Notes: generated by a model from the sequence alone, not told the origin. A stretch of DNA of 64,000 nt from Gallionellales bacterium 39-52-133 (GCA_002278935.1 NCJL01000002.1:398267-462266), one strand, 5' to 3'; shown: positions 27,548 through 36,537, counted from the stretch's first letter. A program made the numbers and translations.

Positions 27548-28852
27548 TTAAATTTTGGCCGAAGTTTGTTCGAGCACGGTCTGTTCCAGGCTGTGCTTTA
27601 GCGAGGCAACGGGTATGCGTTCAATTACTTCCGCGCCGAAGGCATAGGTCAGCATATTGCGCGCATGCTCGTGTGTCACGCCGCGGCTTTGCAGATAGAA
27701 CACTTCATCCTTGTCCAGCTGGCCGATGGTGGCGCCGTGCGTGCACTTGACGTCGTCATTGAAAATTTCCAGCTGAGGCTTGGTGTCGATATGAGCTTTG
27801 TCGGTGAGCAGCAGGGTGTGGTTGGACTGCTCCGAGTCGGTATGGTGCGCACCACGGCGCACCATGATCTTGCCGTTGAATACCGCATGTGCGCCACCAC
27901 CCACGATGCACTTGTGCAACTGGCGGCTGATCGCGTGCGGCTGCGCGTGGTCGATGCAGGTGTGGGTGTCGGCCAGCTGGCGGCCCGAGATCATGGCGAG
28001 ACCGTCGGCACTGCATTCAGCGCCCTCGGCCAACTTTACATTCAGGTTGTAGCGCGAGATACGCGCGCCCATCGCGATGTTCACCGACTGATAATTGCTG
28101 CCGCGCGACAGCGTCGCCGCGCAGTTGGCGATATGGAAAGCTTTTACGCCTTCGCGTTGCACGCGCACATGGTGGATGCGCGCATTGTCGGCCAGCACAA
28201 ATTCAGTCACCGCATTGGTGAAGTAGGTTTCGTCCTGCAGCGACACGTAATCTTCTATCACCGTTGCCTCGCAGCCATTGTCGGCCAGCAACAGCGTGCG
28301 CGGATAACTCACCACTTCTTTCTGCGTGGCGATGAACAGCAGGTGAACCGGTGCCTTTGCCTGCGTATCGCGCGGCAGCATGATCACGGCGGCATCGCGC
28401 AGCTGTGCGGTATTCAGCGCGGCAAACACGTTGCCTGCGCTGGCTACCTGCTGCGCCAGATGGGCTTGCAGCAGTGCGGCCTGACTGTCTACCAAGCTTG
28501 ATAAATTATTCAATATAATCAATGAGTTGTCTATTTTTGACAGATGCGCCGCATAAACGCCGTCAACAAACACCAGACAGTTTTCCGCTTCCTTGATATG
28601 GAAGCGCTGGATGTCTGCTGCCGAAAGTTTGACACTTGTTTGCGCAGGCTGCAGCGACACTTTGGTCAGCATCGTCAGATCGGTGAAGCGCCACTCCTCG
28701 TCGCGGGTGGTGGGGATGGTCAGCTCGCTGACGCTTTCCACCGCGCTGCTGCGCAGTTTGTTCAGCCATGCCTGCTTGCTGGTAGCCACGCCGGGCTGGC
28801 CGGCCAGGAGGCTGTGCAAGTATATTGATCCTGATTGAATTACAGCGCTCAT
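27548..28852 (-). CDS. sufD: SufD, SufBC2D scaffold component
   Basis: 434 residues. Beta-helix core ([47 protein letters not shown]) and the conserved C-terminal [28 protein letters not shown] with the catalytically relevant His. Pairs with SufB and SufC. Contains an in-frame copy of the dispersed AT repeat (28501-28522) encoding SLIILNNL, in a poorly conserved N-terminal region. Start overlaps sufC. Confidence 0.93.
   Translation of the reverse strand: MSAVIQSGSIYLHSLLAGQPGVATSKQAWLNKLRSSAVESVSELTIPTTRDEEWRFTDLTMLTKVSLQPAQTSVKLSAADIQRFHIKEAENCLVFVDGVYAAHLSKIDNSLIILNNLSSLVDSQAALLQAHLAQQVASAGNVFAALNTAQLRDAAVIMLPRDTQAKAPVHLLFIATQKEVVSYPRTLLLADNGCEATVIEDYVSLQDETYFTNAVTEFVLADNARIHHVRVQREGVKAFHIANCAATLSRGSNYQSVNIAMGARISRYNLNVKLAEGAECSADGLAMISGRQLADTHTCIDHAQPHAISRQLHKCIVGGGAHAVFNGKIMVRRGAHHTDSEQSNHTLLLTDKAHIDTKPQLEIFNDDVKCTHGATIGQLDKDEVFYLQSRGVTHEHARNMLTYAFGAEVIERIPVASLKHSLEQTVLEQTSAKI
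28501..28522 (-). repeat. Dispersed AT-rich repeat inside sufD
   Basis: Minus-strand TTGATTATATTGAATAATTT, read in frame as LIILNNL. The 17 bases AACTCATTGATTATATT at its 5' side are identical to the copy inside znuA. Confidence 0.8.
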
Positions 28853-29643
28853 GCGGCCACCCGCGAGGCTGCCTTGTATTCATCGCTCACCCAGTTGTAG
28901 CCGCGTGATTCCAGCTCCAGTGCCAGTTCCTTGCCGCCGGATTTGATAATGCGGCCATCTACCATCACGTGCACGAAGTCGGGCACGATATAGTTCAGCA
29001 GCCGCTGGTAATGCGTCACCATAATGATGGCGTTGTCCTTGTTGGCCAGCTGGTTCACACCCTGTGCCACGATGCGTAGCGCGTCGATATCCAGACCGGA
29101 ATCGGTTTCGTCGAGGATCGCGAGGCTGGGTTCCAGCATTGCCATCTGCAGAATTTCATTGCGTTTCTTTTCACCGCCGGAGAAGCCGGCGTTCACGCTG
29201 CGATCCAGAAAATCTTCGCGCATTTCCAGCAGCTTCATTTTTTCGCGCACGAAGTCGTCAAACTCCAGCGGGTCGAGTTCTTCCTTGCCGCGATGCGTCT
29301 GTACGGTGTTGTACATCAGGCGCAGAAACTGGCTGTTGCCGACGCCGGGAATTTCAATCGGATACTGGAAAGCCAAAAACAGTCCGGCACGCGCACGCTC
29401 TTCCGGTTCCATCTCCAGCAGGTTCTTGCCTTCGAATATGACAGTTCCGCTGGTGATTTCATAATCAGGATGGCCGGCCAGCACCTTGGAAAAAGTGCTC
29501 TTGCCCGAACCATTGAGGCCCATGATGGCGTGGATTTCGCCGCTCTTCACGGTGAAATTCATGTTCTTCAGGATAGGTGTGCCTTCTACGCTGGCGCACA
29601 GGTTGCGCACTTCCAAAATGGTTTTGCTATCCGGGTAAATCAT
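28849..29643 (-). CDS. sufC: SufC ATPase
   Basis: 264 residues, ABC-type ATPase of the SufBCD complex. Walker [17 protein letters not shown], signature [14 protein letters not shown], Walker [15 protein letters not shown], switch His in [12 protein letters not shown]. Overlaps sufB and sufD by 4 bp on each side. The conserved start region begins [10 protein letters not shown], shortly after the ATG at 29643. Confidence 0.96.
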   Translation of the reverse strand: MIYPDSKTILEVRNLCASVEGTPILKNMNFTVKSGEIHAIMGLNGSGKSTFSKVLAGHPDYEITSGTVIFEGKNLLEMEPEERARAGLFLAFQYPIEIPGVGNSQFLRLMYNTVQTHRGKEELDPLEFDDFVREKMKLLEMREDFLDRSVNAGFSGGEKKRNEILQMAMLEPSLAILDETDSGLDIDALRIVAQGVNQLANKDNAIIMVTHYQRLLNYIVPDFVHVMVDGRIIKSGGKELALELESRGYNWVSDEYKAASRVAA

Positions 29644-31076
29644 CCGACACTTCCTTCCAGTTTAAAGCTGAGCAAGTTGGTCGCTTCGACCGCAAACTCA
29701 AGGGGTAATTGTTGAAACACGTCTTTGCAGAAACCGTTGATGATCATCGACACGGCGGCTTCGGCGTCGATGCCGCGCTGCGCAAAATAGAACATCTGGT
29801 CTTCGCCGATTTTTGAAGTCGAGGCTTCATGCTCGACCTTGGCAGTGTTGTTGCGCACATCGATATAGGGGAAGGTGTGCGCGCCGGAGTCCTGACCGAT
29901 CAGCATCGAGTCGCACTGCGAATAGTTGCGCGCGCCGCTGGCGCTGGGTGCAATTTTCACCAGACCGCGGTAACTGTTGTTGGATTTTCCGGCCGAGATA
30001 CCCTTGCTCACGATGGTGCTGCGCGTGTTCTTGCCGATATGGATCATCTTGGTGCCGGTATCGGCCTGCTGGTAATGGTTGGTCAGCGCCACCGAATAAA
30101 ATTCGCCCACCGAGTTGTCGCCCAGCAATACTACCGAAGGGTATTTCCAGGTAATGGCCGAGCCGGTTTCAACCTGAGTCCAGGAGATGCGCGAGTTGAC
30201 GCCTTTGGCCAGGCCGCGCTTGGTGACGAAGTTATACACGCCGCCAACGCCATTCTCGTCTCCCGCATACCAGTTCTGCACGGTTGAGTATTTGATATCG
30301 GCGTTGTCCAGCGCGACCAGTTCCACCACTGCCGCATGCAGCTGGTTGCTGCTGAAGGCAGGTGCGGTGCAGCCTTCCAGATAACTTACAGAGGCGCCTT
30401 CTTCCGCCACAATCAGCGTGCGCTCAAACTGGCCGGACTCTTCGGTGTTGATGCGGAAATAAGTGGACAGATCCATCGGGCATTTCACGCCCTTGGGTAT
30501 AAAGCAGAAAGAGCCGTCAGTAAATACCGCAGAGTTCAGGGCAGCATAAAAGTTATCGCCGCTTGGTATGACAGTGCCCAGATATTTTTGCACCAGTTCG
30601 GGGTAATCTTTTACCGCCTCGGAAAACGAGCAGAAGATCACGCCGACTTCGGCCAACTTGGCCTTATAGGTGGTTGCTACCGACACACTGTCGAAAATCA
30701 CGTCCACTGCCACGCCAGCCAGCGCCATGCGCTCATGCAGCGGCACGCCGAGTTTTTCAAAGGTGCGCAGCAGTTCGGGATCGACCTCATCCATACTCTT
30801 TAATTTTGGCTTCTGCTTGGGTGCCGAGTAGTAGCTGATCGCCTGAAAATCGATCTTGGGATAATGCGCGTTCTGCCAGGTAGGCTCGGTCATCTTGAGC
30901 CAGGCCTCGAAGGATTTCAGGCGAAAATCCAGCAGCCATTCAGGCTCGCCGCGCTTGGCCGAAATCATCCTTATTGTGCTTTCATCCAGCCCCTTCGCCG
31001 CTACATCAGATTCGATGTCGCTGACGAAGCCGTGCTTGTACGGCTGGTTGATGATGTTCTGCAGTGCTGCACTCAT
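29640..31076 (-). CDS. sufB: SufB, SufBC2D scaffold core
   Basis: 478 residues. Conserved segments: [54 protein letters not shown], and the C-terminal [20 protein letters not shown] ... [21 protein letters not shown]. Carries the persulfide path and cluster assembly cysteines. First of the sufBCD block. Confidence 0.96.
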   Translation of the reverse strand: MSAALQNIINQPYKHGFVSDIESDVAAKGLDESTIRMISAKRGEPEWLLDFRLKSFEAWLKMTEPTWQNAHYPKIDFQAISYYSAPKQKPKLKSMDEVDPELLRTFEKLGVPLHERMALAGVAVDVIFDSVSVATTYKAKLAEVGVIFCSFSEAVKDYPELVQKYLGTVIPSGDNFYAALNSAVFTDGSFCFIPKGVKCPMDLSTYFRINTEESGQFERTLIVAEEGASVSYLEGCTAPAFSSNQLHAAVVELVALDNADIKYSTVQNWYAGDENGVGGVYNFVTKRGLAKGVNSRISWTQVETGSAITWKYPSVVLLGDNSVGEFYSVALTNHYQQADTGTKMIHIGKNTRSTIVSKGISAGKSNNSYRGLVKIAPSASGARNYSQCDSMLIGQDSGAHTFPYIDVRNNTAKVEHEASTSKIGEDQMFYFAQRGIDAEAAVSMIINGFCKDVFQQLPLEFAVEATNLLSFKLEGSVG

Positions 31077-31158
31077 GTTAAAGACTCCATATTATCCGGG
31101 TCGAAGGCTGGTATAGCAGTTGGTGAGGGCTATTAATTCTCAAAACCAGAGGCAGTAC

Positions 31159-31488
31159 TCAGACTTTTATGCTGAAGCTTTCTCCGCAACCGCACATCGC
31201 CGTTACTTTTGGATTGTCGATTTTAAAAATCTGCTTGAGACCCTCGTTGACGAAATCCAGTTTGGAACCGTCGATGTATTGCAGTGAAACCTTGTCCAGT
31301 ACCACTTTTGCGTCATAAGCTTCAAACAGTTCATCGTTCTCGCGAACTTCATCTGCATAGTCATAGGTATAGCCGTAGCCGGAGCAACCCATCGGCTTTA
31401 CGCCTATGCGTAAAGCCAAGCCCGAGCCGCGCTTGGCAAGCTGGTTTTTAATGTGTTTTGCTGCGCTTTCCGTCAAGGTAATTGCCAT
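31159..31488 (-). CDS. sufA: A-type Fe-S carrier (SufA/IscA family)
   Basis: 109 residues. Three conserved cysteines: one in VKPMGCSGYGYTYDYAD and the C-terminal pair in MCGCGESFS. Binds and transfers Fe-S clusters. Position after the iscR-type regulator and before sufB favours the name sufA, although IscA cannot be excluded from sequence alone. Confidence 0.9.
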   Translation of the reverse strand: MAITLTESAAKHIKNQLAKRGSGLALRIGVKPMGCSGYGYTYDYADEVRENDELFEAYDAKVVLDKVSLQYIDGSKLDFVNEGLKQIFKIDNPKVTAMCGCGESFSIKV

Positions 31489-31539
31489 TTTGTACTCCTG
31501 AATTCTAAAACCGCGCTAAATTTCAGCGATAAAAAGTGA

Positions 31540-32019
31540 TTATACCGAAGCCAGTACCGGTTTGGCATTGCTCTTGCCGAGGTTCATGGTCACAGGTACC
31601 GCTGCTGTTCCTGCTTTTGCATGATTGTCGACCAATTGCTGCAGGCTGAATTCGGCCATGTATTTGTGCAATATTTCATTCAATCCCATCCACAAGTCAT
31701 GGGTTGAGCACTGTTTGTTGTCATCGCAGTTGCCTTTGCCGCCGCACTGCGTGGCATCCATATGCTCGTCTACCGCCACGATGATGTCGGCGACTGTAAT
31801 CATGGATGCAGGGCGTGCCAGATAATAGCCGCCACCGGGGCCGCGCACGGCAATCACGATATTGTGCTTGCGCAACTTCCCGAACAGCTGCTCAAGATAG
31901 GACAGTGAAATTTTCTGGCGTTCACTGATACTGGCCAGTGTTACCGGGCCGTTGCCGTGGCGCTCGGCCAAATCCGCCATTGCGGTCACTGCAAAACGAC
32001 CTTTTGTGGTTAGACGCAT
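31540..32019 (-). CDS. iscR: IscR-type Rrf2 Fe-S regulator
   Basis: 159 residues. Winged helix (MRLTTKGRFAVTAMADLA, ISLSYLEQLFGKLRKHNIV, RGPGGGYYLAR). The [2Fe-2S] ligands C92, C98, C104 and H107 (QCGGKGNCDDNKQCSTHDLW) match IscR in spacing. It heads a SUF rather than an ISC operon, so Fe-S status would set SUF expression through this one regulator. Preceded by a promoter overlapped by an IscR-box-like sequence. Confidence 0.94.
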   Translation of the reverse strand: MRLTTKGRFAVTAMADLAERHGNGPVTLASISERQKISLSYLEQLFGKLRKHNIVIAVRGPGGGYYLARPASMITVADIIVAVDEHMDATQCGGKGNCDDNKQCSTHDLWMGLNEILHKYMAEFSLQQLVDNHAKAGTAAVPVTMNLGKSNAKPVLASV

Positions 32020-32079
32020 AATTCACCCCTGCATAAAATTAAGTTGACGTTTGTTCGGTTGAAATCCGAATACCTGATT

Positions 32080-32125
32080 AATAAAGTCAACTATACTAAT
32101 CCTGACAATTTTAGTCAACATATTT
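32080..32125 (-). promoter_or_regulatory. Promoter of iscR-suf with IscR-box-like sequences
   Basis: On the minus strand: -35 TTGACT (32113-32118), 17-bp spacer, -10 TATAGT (32090-32095), start near 32083, about 64 bp before the iscR ATG. The -35/spacer reads TTGACTAAAATTGTCAGGAT, close to the type 1 IscR motif (GACT...AGTC core). A second TTGACT-TTATTAATCAGG copy follows directly. This arrangement fits autorepression by [2Fe-2S]-IscR. Confidence 0.7.
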
Positions 32126-32169
32126 TTCTTTTCAGCGACAGGCAGGGATTGAAGCCGGCCCATAAAAGC

Positions 32170-32201
32170 AAAAACCCCCGGAATTTCGTCCGGGGGTTTT
32201 T
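32170..32201. terminator. Intrinsic terminator after soxA
   Basis: 12-bp stem AAAAACCCCCGG (32170-32181) / CCGGGGGTTTTT (32190-32201), 8-nt loop. It separates the sox transcript from the iscR-suf promoter. Confidence 0.92.
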
Positions 32202-32211
32202 GAGGGGGGCT

Positions 32212-33039
32212 TTACTTGCGGAATACAGGGGTCTGCATTTTCAGGCCGTTGCTCATATAACTCATGAAGTATTCCAGATTATTGTACTCTGCGCTGTTAA
32301 TCTCTTTTGGTTCAGCGCGGGTATTTTTCTGGCATCCGACAAAGCGCGCTTGCAGGGTTACGGCTTCCGTGCCGGCGCGAAACAATGGAAAGTGGGAGGC
32401 CTGGCCGATCATCATCGACAATTGCTCACTGCGAATATATTTGCCGGCATTGTCAACATGGCAGGTTGCGCAGGAAAAATTAAGCTGCCCCTGGCGTTGA
32501 TAATAAAATTGTTTGCCCTTTTCGTAGGCCGCCAGCGCACCGGCACCTTTTACTTTGATATTCACTTTGGCATGATCCGAAAGGCTTTTAGCATAAGCGG
32601 TCAGCAAAGCCATTTCCTTGCTGCCGTATTTTATTTCCGGTTCACTGTTAACTTTAAGGCAGTCATTGATCGCGTTTTCAAAAGTGATGACACGCCCGGC
32701 TTTTTCATCAAAATACGGATAGCTGGCGGCTGCATTGATACCTCCATATTTGAAGCAGGACGCAAATTTATTGCCATTTCTGAACGGTTTTTCCCAATGC
32801 ACGCCGCCCTGGCGCACATCTGCCTCATGGGCGGGAAATTCCATCACCATGTCATATTGTTCTTTTGCTTCCGGATTCATGGCAAGCGCACCGAGGACAT
32901 AGTCATCAAATTCGATATTTGGCAAGATTTGCTTATAGTGATCGATCAGCGCTTTGCGATCCTCTTCCGGTCCCGCATGGACACCCAGGCTGGCGATCAG
33001 CAGGAATCCGGCAAATATGGACGTGATGATATGTTTCAT
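32212..33039 (-). CDS. soxA: SoxA, sulfur-oxidising c-type cytochrome
   Basis: 275 residues, signal peptide MKHIITSIFAGFLLIASLGVHA. With SoxX it conjugates thiosulfate to the SoxYZ carrier in the periplasm. Single haem site C190-x2-C193-H194 (SCATCH) and the active-site cysteine C236 in ARFVGCQKN. The N-terminal domain has two lone cysteines (C95, C127) instead of a second CxxCH, so it is the mono-haem form with a probable disulfide. Followed by a strong terminator. Confidence 0.92.
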   Translation of the reverse strand: MKHIITSIFAGFLLIASLGVHAGPEEDRKALIDHYKQILPNIEFDDYVLGALAMNPEAKEQYDMVMEFPAHEADVRQGGVHWEKPFRNGNKFASCFKYGGINAAASYPYFDEKAGRVITFENAINDCLKVNSEPEIKYGSKEMALLTAYAKSLSDHAKVNIKVKGAGALAAYEKGKQFYYQRQGQLNFSCATCHVDNAGKYIRSEQLSMMIGQASHFPLFRAGTEAVTLQARFVGCQKNTRAEPKEINSAEYNNLEYFMSYMSNGLKMQTPVFRK

Positions 33040-33128
33040 GTGGCTGTCCCCTTTTTATCCAGCAGTATGATTCCAAGAAATGATATTGTCTGGAACAATA
33101 AAAATTGAAACGATTTTGAGATAATCAA

Positions 33129-33446
33129 TCAGATCACAATTGCATTGTGTTCAAATTTTCCGCCTTGATTATCCATCGCGCTGATGGCGATAAAATCGCC
33201 TGGTTTTGCACCCTTGACCTTAAAACCAAAGAATGGATTTTTGGCAATGCCACCGCCGCACTCAACTTTCAGCACCGTGGTACCGTTTAAGGTAGCTTCG
33301 ACATGGTTGATGAAATGGGCGGGAATGACTGCCTTTGTTTTCGGATCCTTGCGTGTGCCTGTTTCCATGGGGTGGCTTAACAGCGCTTTGACATCGGCGA
33401 CATCACTACTGATCATTCTTGCGCGTATTTGCATTTGTCCTGCCAT
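33129..33446 (-). CDS. soxZ: SoxZ, sulfur carrier subunit
   Basis: 105 residues, immunoglobulin-like. Signature VKALLSHPMETGTRKDPKTK and IPAHFINHVEATLNG, then IAKNPFFGFKVKG. SoxZ normally pairs with SoxY, which carries the substrate cysteine at its C-terminus (GGCGG); no soxY lies next to it. This SoxZ has one cysteine, C63, in KVECGGGIAKNP. No signal peptide of its own, as usual for SoxZ, which is normally exported with SoxY; that makes the lack of SoxY here more notable. Confidence 0.9.
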   Translation of the reverse strand: MAGQMQIRARMISSDVADVKALLSHPMETGTRKDPKTKAVIPAHFINHVEATLNGTTVLKVECGGGIAKNPFFGFKVKGAKPGDFIAISAMDNQGGKFEHNAIVI

Positions 33447-33485
33447 TTTTTTCTCCTGGTTAATTCTTAATGCTGTAGTTTTTTC

Positions 33486-33842
33486 TTACAGGCCGTAAAT
33501 GTAGTCTGTAACCTGATCGAGTTCCGCTTCAGTCAGTATTTTATTTCTGCCAAAAGGCGGCATCGATGTACGCTGGTTGTTTACGGTTGCATCCCATATT
33601 TGAGCGCGTAATTTTGCACGATCCGGAAAGCGGGCTTTCATGCCGATTAATGCCGGGCCGATATCGCCGGGAGAGGTGGCTTTGGCGTCATTGGGTATTG
33701 CATGGCAGGCAAGGCAGTTGCCCTTGTTTCTGTCAAAAGCCAGGCTTTGGCCCGTTGCGCCGTCACCCTCGGCAGCCATGACCGGGATGCTTATACCCAG
33801 AGAGAGAATCAGGGAAAATAATACCGTGGAACTGATGCGCAT
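33486..33842 (-). CDS. soxX: SoxX, mono-haem c-type cytochrome
   Basis: 118 residues from the ATG at 33842; signal peptide MRISSTVLFSLILSLGISIPVMA. Haem site C43-x2-C46-H47 (CLACHAIP) and distal Met94 in TSMPPFG. Partner of SoxA. First gene of the soxX-soxZ-soxA cluster; an upstream in-frame start at 33863 is less likely. Confidence 0.9.
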   Translation of the reverse strand: MRISSTVLFSLILSLGISIPVMAAEGDGATGQSLAFDRNKGNCLACHAIPNDAKATSPGDIGPALIGMKARFPDRAKLRAQIWDATVNNQRTSMPPFGRNKILTEAELDQVTDYIYGL

Positions 33843-33904
33843 TAATGCTTCCTCCTGTTTCATTGTGCGTTCATATCGTTATGTCCGCGCTGAAAATCTT
33901 ATGC

Positions 33905-33933
33905 ATACTTTCCGTACTTACGTACCGAAGTAT
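33905..33933. promoter_or_regulatory. Imperfect dyad upstream of soxX (possible operator)
   Basis: ATACTTTCCGTAC / GTACCGAAGTAT around a 4-nt centre, 63-91 bp upstream of the soxX ATG. The inner GTAC arms are perfect; the outer ATACTT/AAGTAT arms are offset by one base. Position and symmetry suggest a regulator site. Confidence 0.4.
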
Positions 33934-34017
33934 ACTCAAACAAATTCGATAATTGCAAAGGTTTTCAGATGAATGCTGCTCATTATTGAGGTGAACGTTT
34001 AATATTTAAGCCCGAAA

Positions 34018-34716
34018 TCATGGAATTTCCGCGTCATTCATCTTGTACAAAATGATTTCTGTCTTGCGTATCAACCCCCTGGCTTCACGGTGATAATCGT
34101 AAAAACGCGGATTGGGGACCATCGCAGCCAGTTTGGCCGCCTGCTCGGGCGACAGTTGAGAAGCGCTGATCTGGTAGTAATGACGCGCTGCGGCCTCGGC
34201 GCCAAACACGCCGTTTCCCCATTCGATCGTATTTAAATAAATATCAAAGATGCGCTGTTTGTCCAGTATTGTCTCCAGCATCAGCGTGATGACGGTTTCC
34301 TCGGCCTTGCGCCACGGCGTGCGTTTGGAGGAAAGGAACAGGTTTTTGGCCAGTTGCTGGCTGATGGTGGAGCCGCCCGCGACAATTTTGCCGCGCGCCA
34401 TATTTTTTTCATATGCCTTCTGGATGCCTTCCCAGTCAAAGCCTTCATGATCAATAAATTTCGCGTCTTCTGAGGCAATCAGCGCGCGTTTAAGATGATC
34501 TGAAATATTTTTGTAAGGCACCCAGCGATGTTTCAGTCTGGCGTCGGGATTTTTACTCTGCATGATGAGCAGCCTGTCATCCATAAAGGCGCTGGTGGCT
34601 GGGTTGTGATTTATCCACCACGCAATCTGCGCGGCTATCCAGGCCTGATAGATCAGCAGCAGCACAAATAAAACAGCAAGCAGCCGCCAAATCACTTGCC
34701 ACAGAAATTTTCTCAT
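34018..34716 (-). CDS. mtgA: Monofunctional peptidoglycan transglycosylase MtgA
   Basis: 232 residues from the ATG at 34716 (MRKFLWQVIWRLLAVLFVLLLIYQAWIA, one membrane anchor). Family GT51: catalytic Glu in IASEDAKFIDHEGFDWEG and second motif GGSTISQQLAKNLFLSSKRTPWRKAEE. Polymerises lipid II glycan strands in the periplasm. The start overlaps the aroE stop by 4 bp; the ATG at 34767 would add a non-membrane, basic segment. Confidence 0.93.
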   Translation of the reverse strand: MRKFLWQVIWRLLAVLFVLLLIYQAWIAAQIAWWINHNPATSAFMDDRLLIMQSKNPDARLKHRWVPYKNISDHLKRALIASEDAKFIDHEGFDWEGIQKAYEKNMARGKIVAGGSTISQQLAKNLFLSSKRTPWRKAEETVITLMLETILDKQRIFDIYLNTIEWGNGVFGAEAAARHYYQISASQLSPEQAAKLAAMVPNPRFYDYHREARGLIRKTEIILYKMNDAEIP

Positions 34717-35519
34717 GCGCGCAGCCTGGCGATGACAGGTGCGGTGTCGGGACTCACACCGCGCCATTTCTGGAAGGCGACCGCGGCCTGCTCGACCAGC
34801 ATCCCCAGTCCGTCTGCCAGTTGCGCAGCCCCTTGTTCCTGAGCAAAGCGCAGGAAGGGTGTCTGTTTGCCGTACATCATGTCGTAGGCCAGCGCGCCGG
34901 GTTTAAACAGGCCGTCGGGCAAGGGCGGCAAGGCGTCAGCCAGACTGCTGGAGGTGGCGTTGATCACGATGTCAAACTGCTGTCCGGCCAGTGCTGCGTA
35001 ACTTTTTGCAAAAACGGTGCCGTAGCCTTCAAACTCGGCGGCGAGCTGCTCGGCCTTGTCCATGGTGCGATTTGAAATGATGATGGCCGCACCGGCATTG
35101 AACAGATGCCATATCACGCCGTGCGCAGCACCGCCCGCGCCCATCAGCAGCACGCGCTTGAACAGGAATTTGCAGCCCAGATTCTGCTCGATATCGGTCA
35201 CCAGACCGATGCCGTCGGTATTGTCGCCAAGGATAGCCCCGTCCTGAAACAGGAAGGTATTCACCGCATGCGCCGCGCGTGCGCGGCCGGAGTGTTCGTT
35301 GGCGAGTGTGTAAGCCTCATGCTTGAACGGTACGGTGATGTTGCAGCCCTTGTAGCCCTCGTCGCGCAGGCGCTGTATGGTCGCCGCAAAACCGTCCAGC
35401 GGGGCTTCTATGGCCTCGTAGCTCATGTCCTGGCCGGTCTGTTCGGCAAACATTTTGTGGATCAGAGGTGATTTGCTGTGGGAAACCGGATTGCCGATTA
35501 CGGCATATTTGTCAGTCAT
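34713..35519 (-). CDS. aroE: Shikimate dehydrogenase AroE
   Basis: 268 residues, NADP-dependent reduction of 3-dehydroshikimate. Substrate site NPVSHSKSPLIHKMF and NITVPFKHEAY (catalytic Lys), NTDGIGLVTDI, nucleotide loop LMGAGGAAHGVIWHLF. Normally follows tonB in this group; here a metal-uptake cassette lies between them. Confidence 0.95.
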   Translation of the reverse strand: MTDKYAVIGNPVSHSKSPLIHKMFAEQTGQDMSYEAIEAPLDGFAATIQRLRDEGYKGCNITVPFKHEAYTLANEHSGRARAAHAVNTFLFQDGAILGDNTDGIGLVTDIEQNLGCKFLFKRVLLMGAGGAAHGVIWHLFNAGAAIIISNRTMDKAEQLAAEFEGYGTVFAKSYAALAGQQFDIVINATSSSLADALPPLPDGLFKPGALAYDMMYGKQTPFLRFAQEQGAAQLADGLGMLVEQAAVAFQKWRGVSPDTAPVIARLRA

Positions 35520-35569
35520 CTTTTTAATGGGGTGTCGTGTAATGGTCTAAAATAGCGTTACTATATAAG

Positions 35570-35593
35570 TATTTGATTTTATTGAATAAATTA
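35570..35593 (+). repeat. Dispersed AT-rich repeat upstream of aroE
   Basis: TATTTGATTTTATTGAATAA-type copy (one substitution in the core), about 50 bp upstream of the aroE start, at the boundary of the metal-uptake cassette. Confidence 0.7.
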
Positions 35594-35648
35594 ATAATGC
35601 GCTGTCCTGTGTCCGCAATCAGAATTTATCCTGAAAACACAAGTTCAA

Positions 35649-35754
35649 TCCACAGATTTCCACAGATGAAACAAAGAATAGCCTTGTGTATACGCACCTT
35701 TGGGGTGACGCTGACATCACTGATCACTCCAAAATAATCTGTGAAATCTGTGGA
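35649..35754. repeat. Long inverted repeat built from CACAGAT units
   Basis: Left arm 35649-35667 (TCCACAGATTTCCACAGAT) and right arm 35737-35754 are complementary at all but one inserted base, with a 69-nt loop. Each arm is itself a direct repeat of CACAGAT. Lies between the znuB-like stop and the aroE start; could act as a terminator or be a mobile miniature repeat. Confidence 0.75.
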
Positions 35755-35772
35755 CAACTGTTTTTCTCAAAA

Positions 35773-36537
35773 TTATTTGATTATAGCGATTAATCTGCTT
35801 CGTTTGAGCAGCAGCAATATGCTGCCCGTCAATGCCATAGCCCACACGATGGCGGCACCCGCCGGCAGATCCAGCCAGATCGACAATAGCAGGCCGGCTG
35901 CATAACCGCTCCCTCCCGTGATATAGGCCAGCGGCAGTTGATTGCGCCGCAGGGCATGGGTGGCAAGGGCGGGAATGATGAGGCTGGCAAATACCAGATA
36001 TACGCCCACCATTTGCACCGAGGCTGTTACCGCCAGCGCAAACATCGCATAAAAACCAAAGGTACCCAGCTTGTGGCCGAATGCGCGCCAATAAGCCAGT
36101 ATCGCGGCGCTGAGGAAAAAGGCCGCAAATAGCTGGGTGTGGCTGACCCACAGGATTTGCCCGACCATCAGGTCTTTCAGGTGCTCGCCGGAATGGGTGT
36201 CGTGGCTCATCAGCAAGATGCTGCCGCTGGCGGCCAGAATAAACAGCAGGCCGATGCTGGCTTCGCGTACCTTTGCGGACAGACGGTCGATATAGGTCAG
36301 CAACAAAGCGCCGAGTAAGGCACTGCTGACCGCAACCAGCTGTACCAGCAGCGGATGTTCGGCAAGGCCTGCAAGTCCTGCAACGACCACGCCCATGCCG
36401 GCGATTTGCGCCACCGCCAGATCGGCAAAAATAACGCCTCGTTCCAGTATTTTCATGCCCAGCGGCACGTGGGTGGAGAGCACCAGCAGGCCTGCAAGGA
36501 AAGCCGGAAAGAGTATGCCGAGATCTATTTCATTCAT
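35773..36537 (-). CDS. ABC-3 family metal transporter permease (ZnuB-like)
   Basis: 254 residues, seven to eight membrane helices. Typical ABC-3 segments: RGVIFADLAVAQIAGMG, SAKVREASIGLLFILAASG, DLMVGQILWV, VGVYLVFASLIIPALAT. Imports zinc or manganese with the binding protein encoded just upstream. No ATPase (znuC) is encoded in the cluster, so an ATPase must come from elsewhere. Confidence 0.88.
   Translation of the reverse strand: MNEIDLGILFPAFLAGLLVLSTHVPLGMKILERGVIFADLAVAQIAGMGVVVAGLAGLAEHPLLVQLVAVSSALLGALLLTYIDRLSAKVREASIGLLFILAASGSILLMSHDTHSGEHLKDLMVGQILWVSHTQLFAAFFLSAAILAYWRAFGHKLGTFGFYAMFALAVTASVQMVGVYLVFASLIIPALATHALRRNQLPLAYITGGSGYAAGLLLSIWLDLPAGAAIVWAMALTGSILLLLKRSRLIAIIK

Noticed and set aside
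32044..33108. 354-codon open frame on the plus strand
   Set aside because: It lies antisense to soxA, which has an intact signal peptide, haem site and active-site cysteine. The plus-strand translation shows no domain and crosses the strong terminator at 32170-32201.
33040..33485. Hidden or frameshifted soxY around soxZ
   Set aside because: The gaps of 39 and 89 bp are too short, and no frame shows a C-terminal GGCGG.
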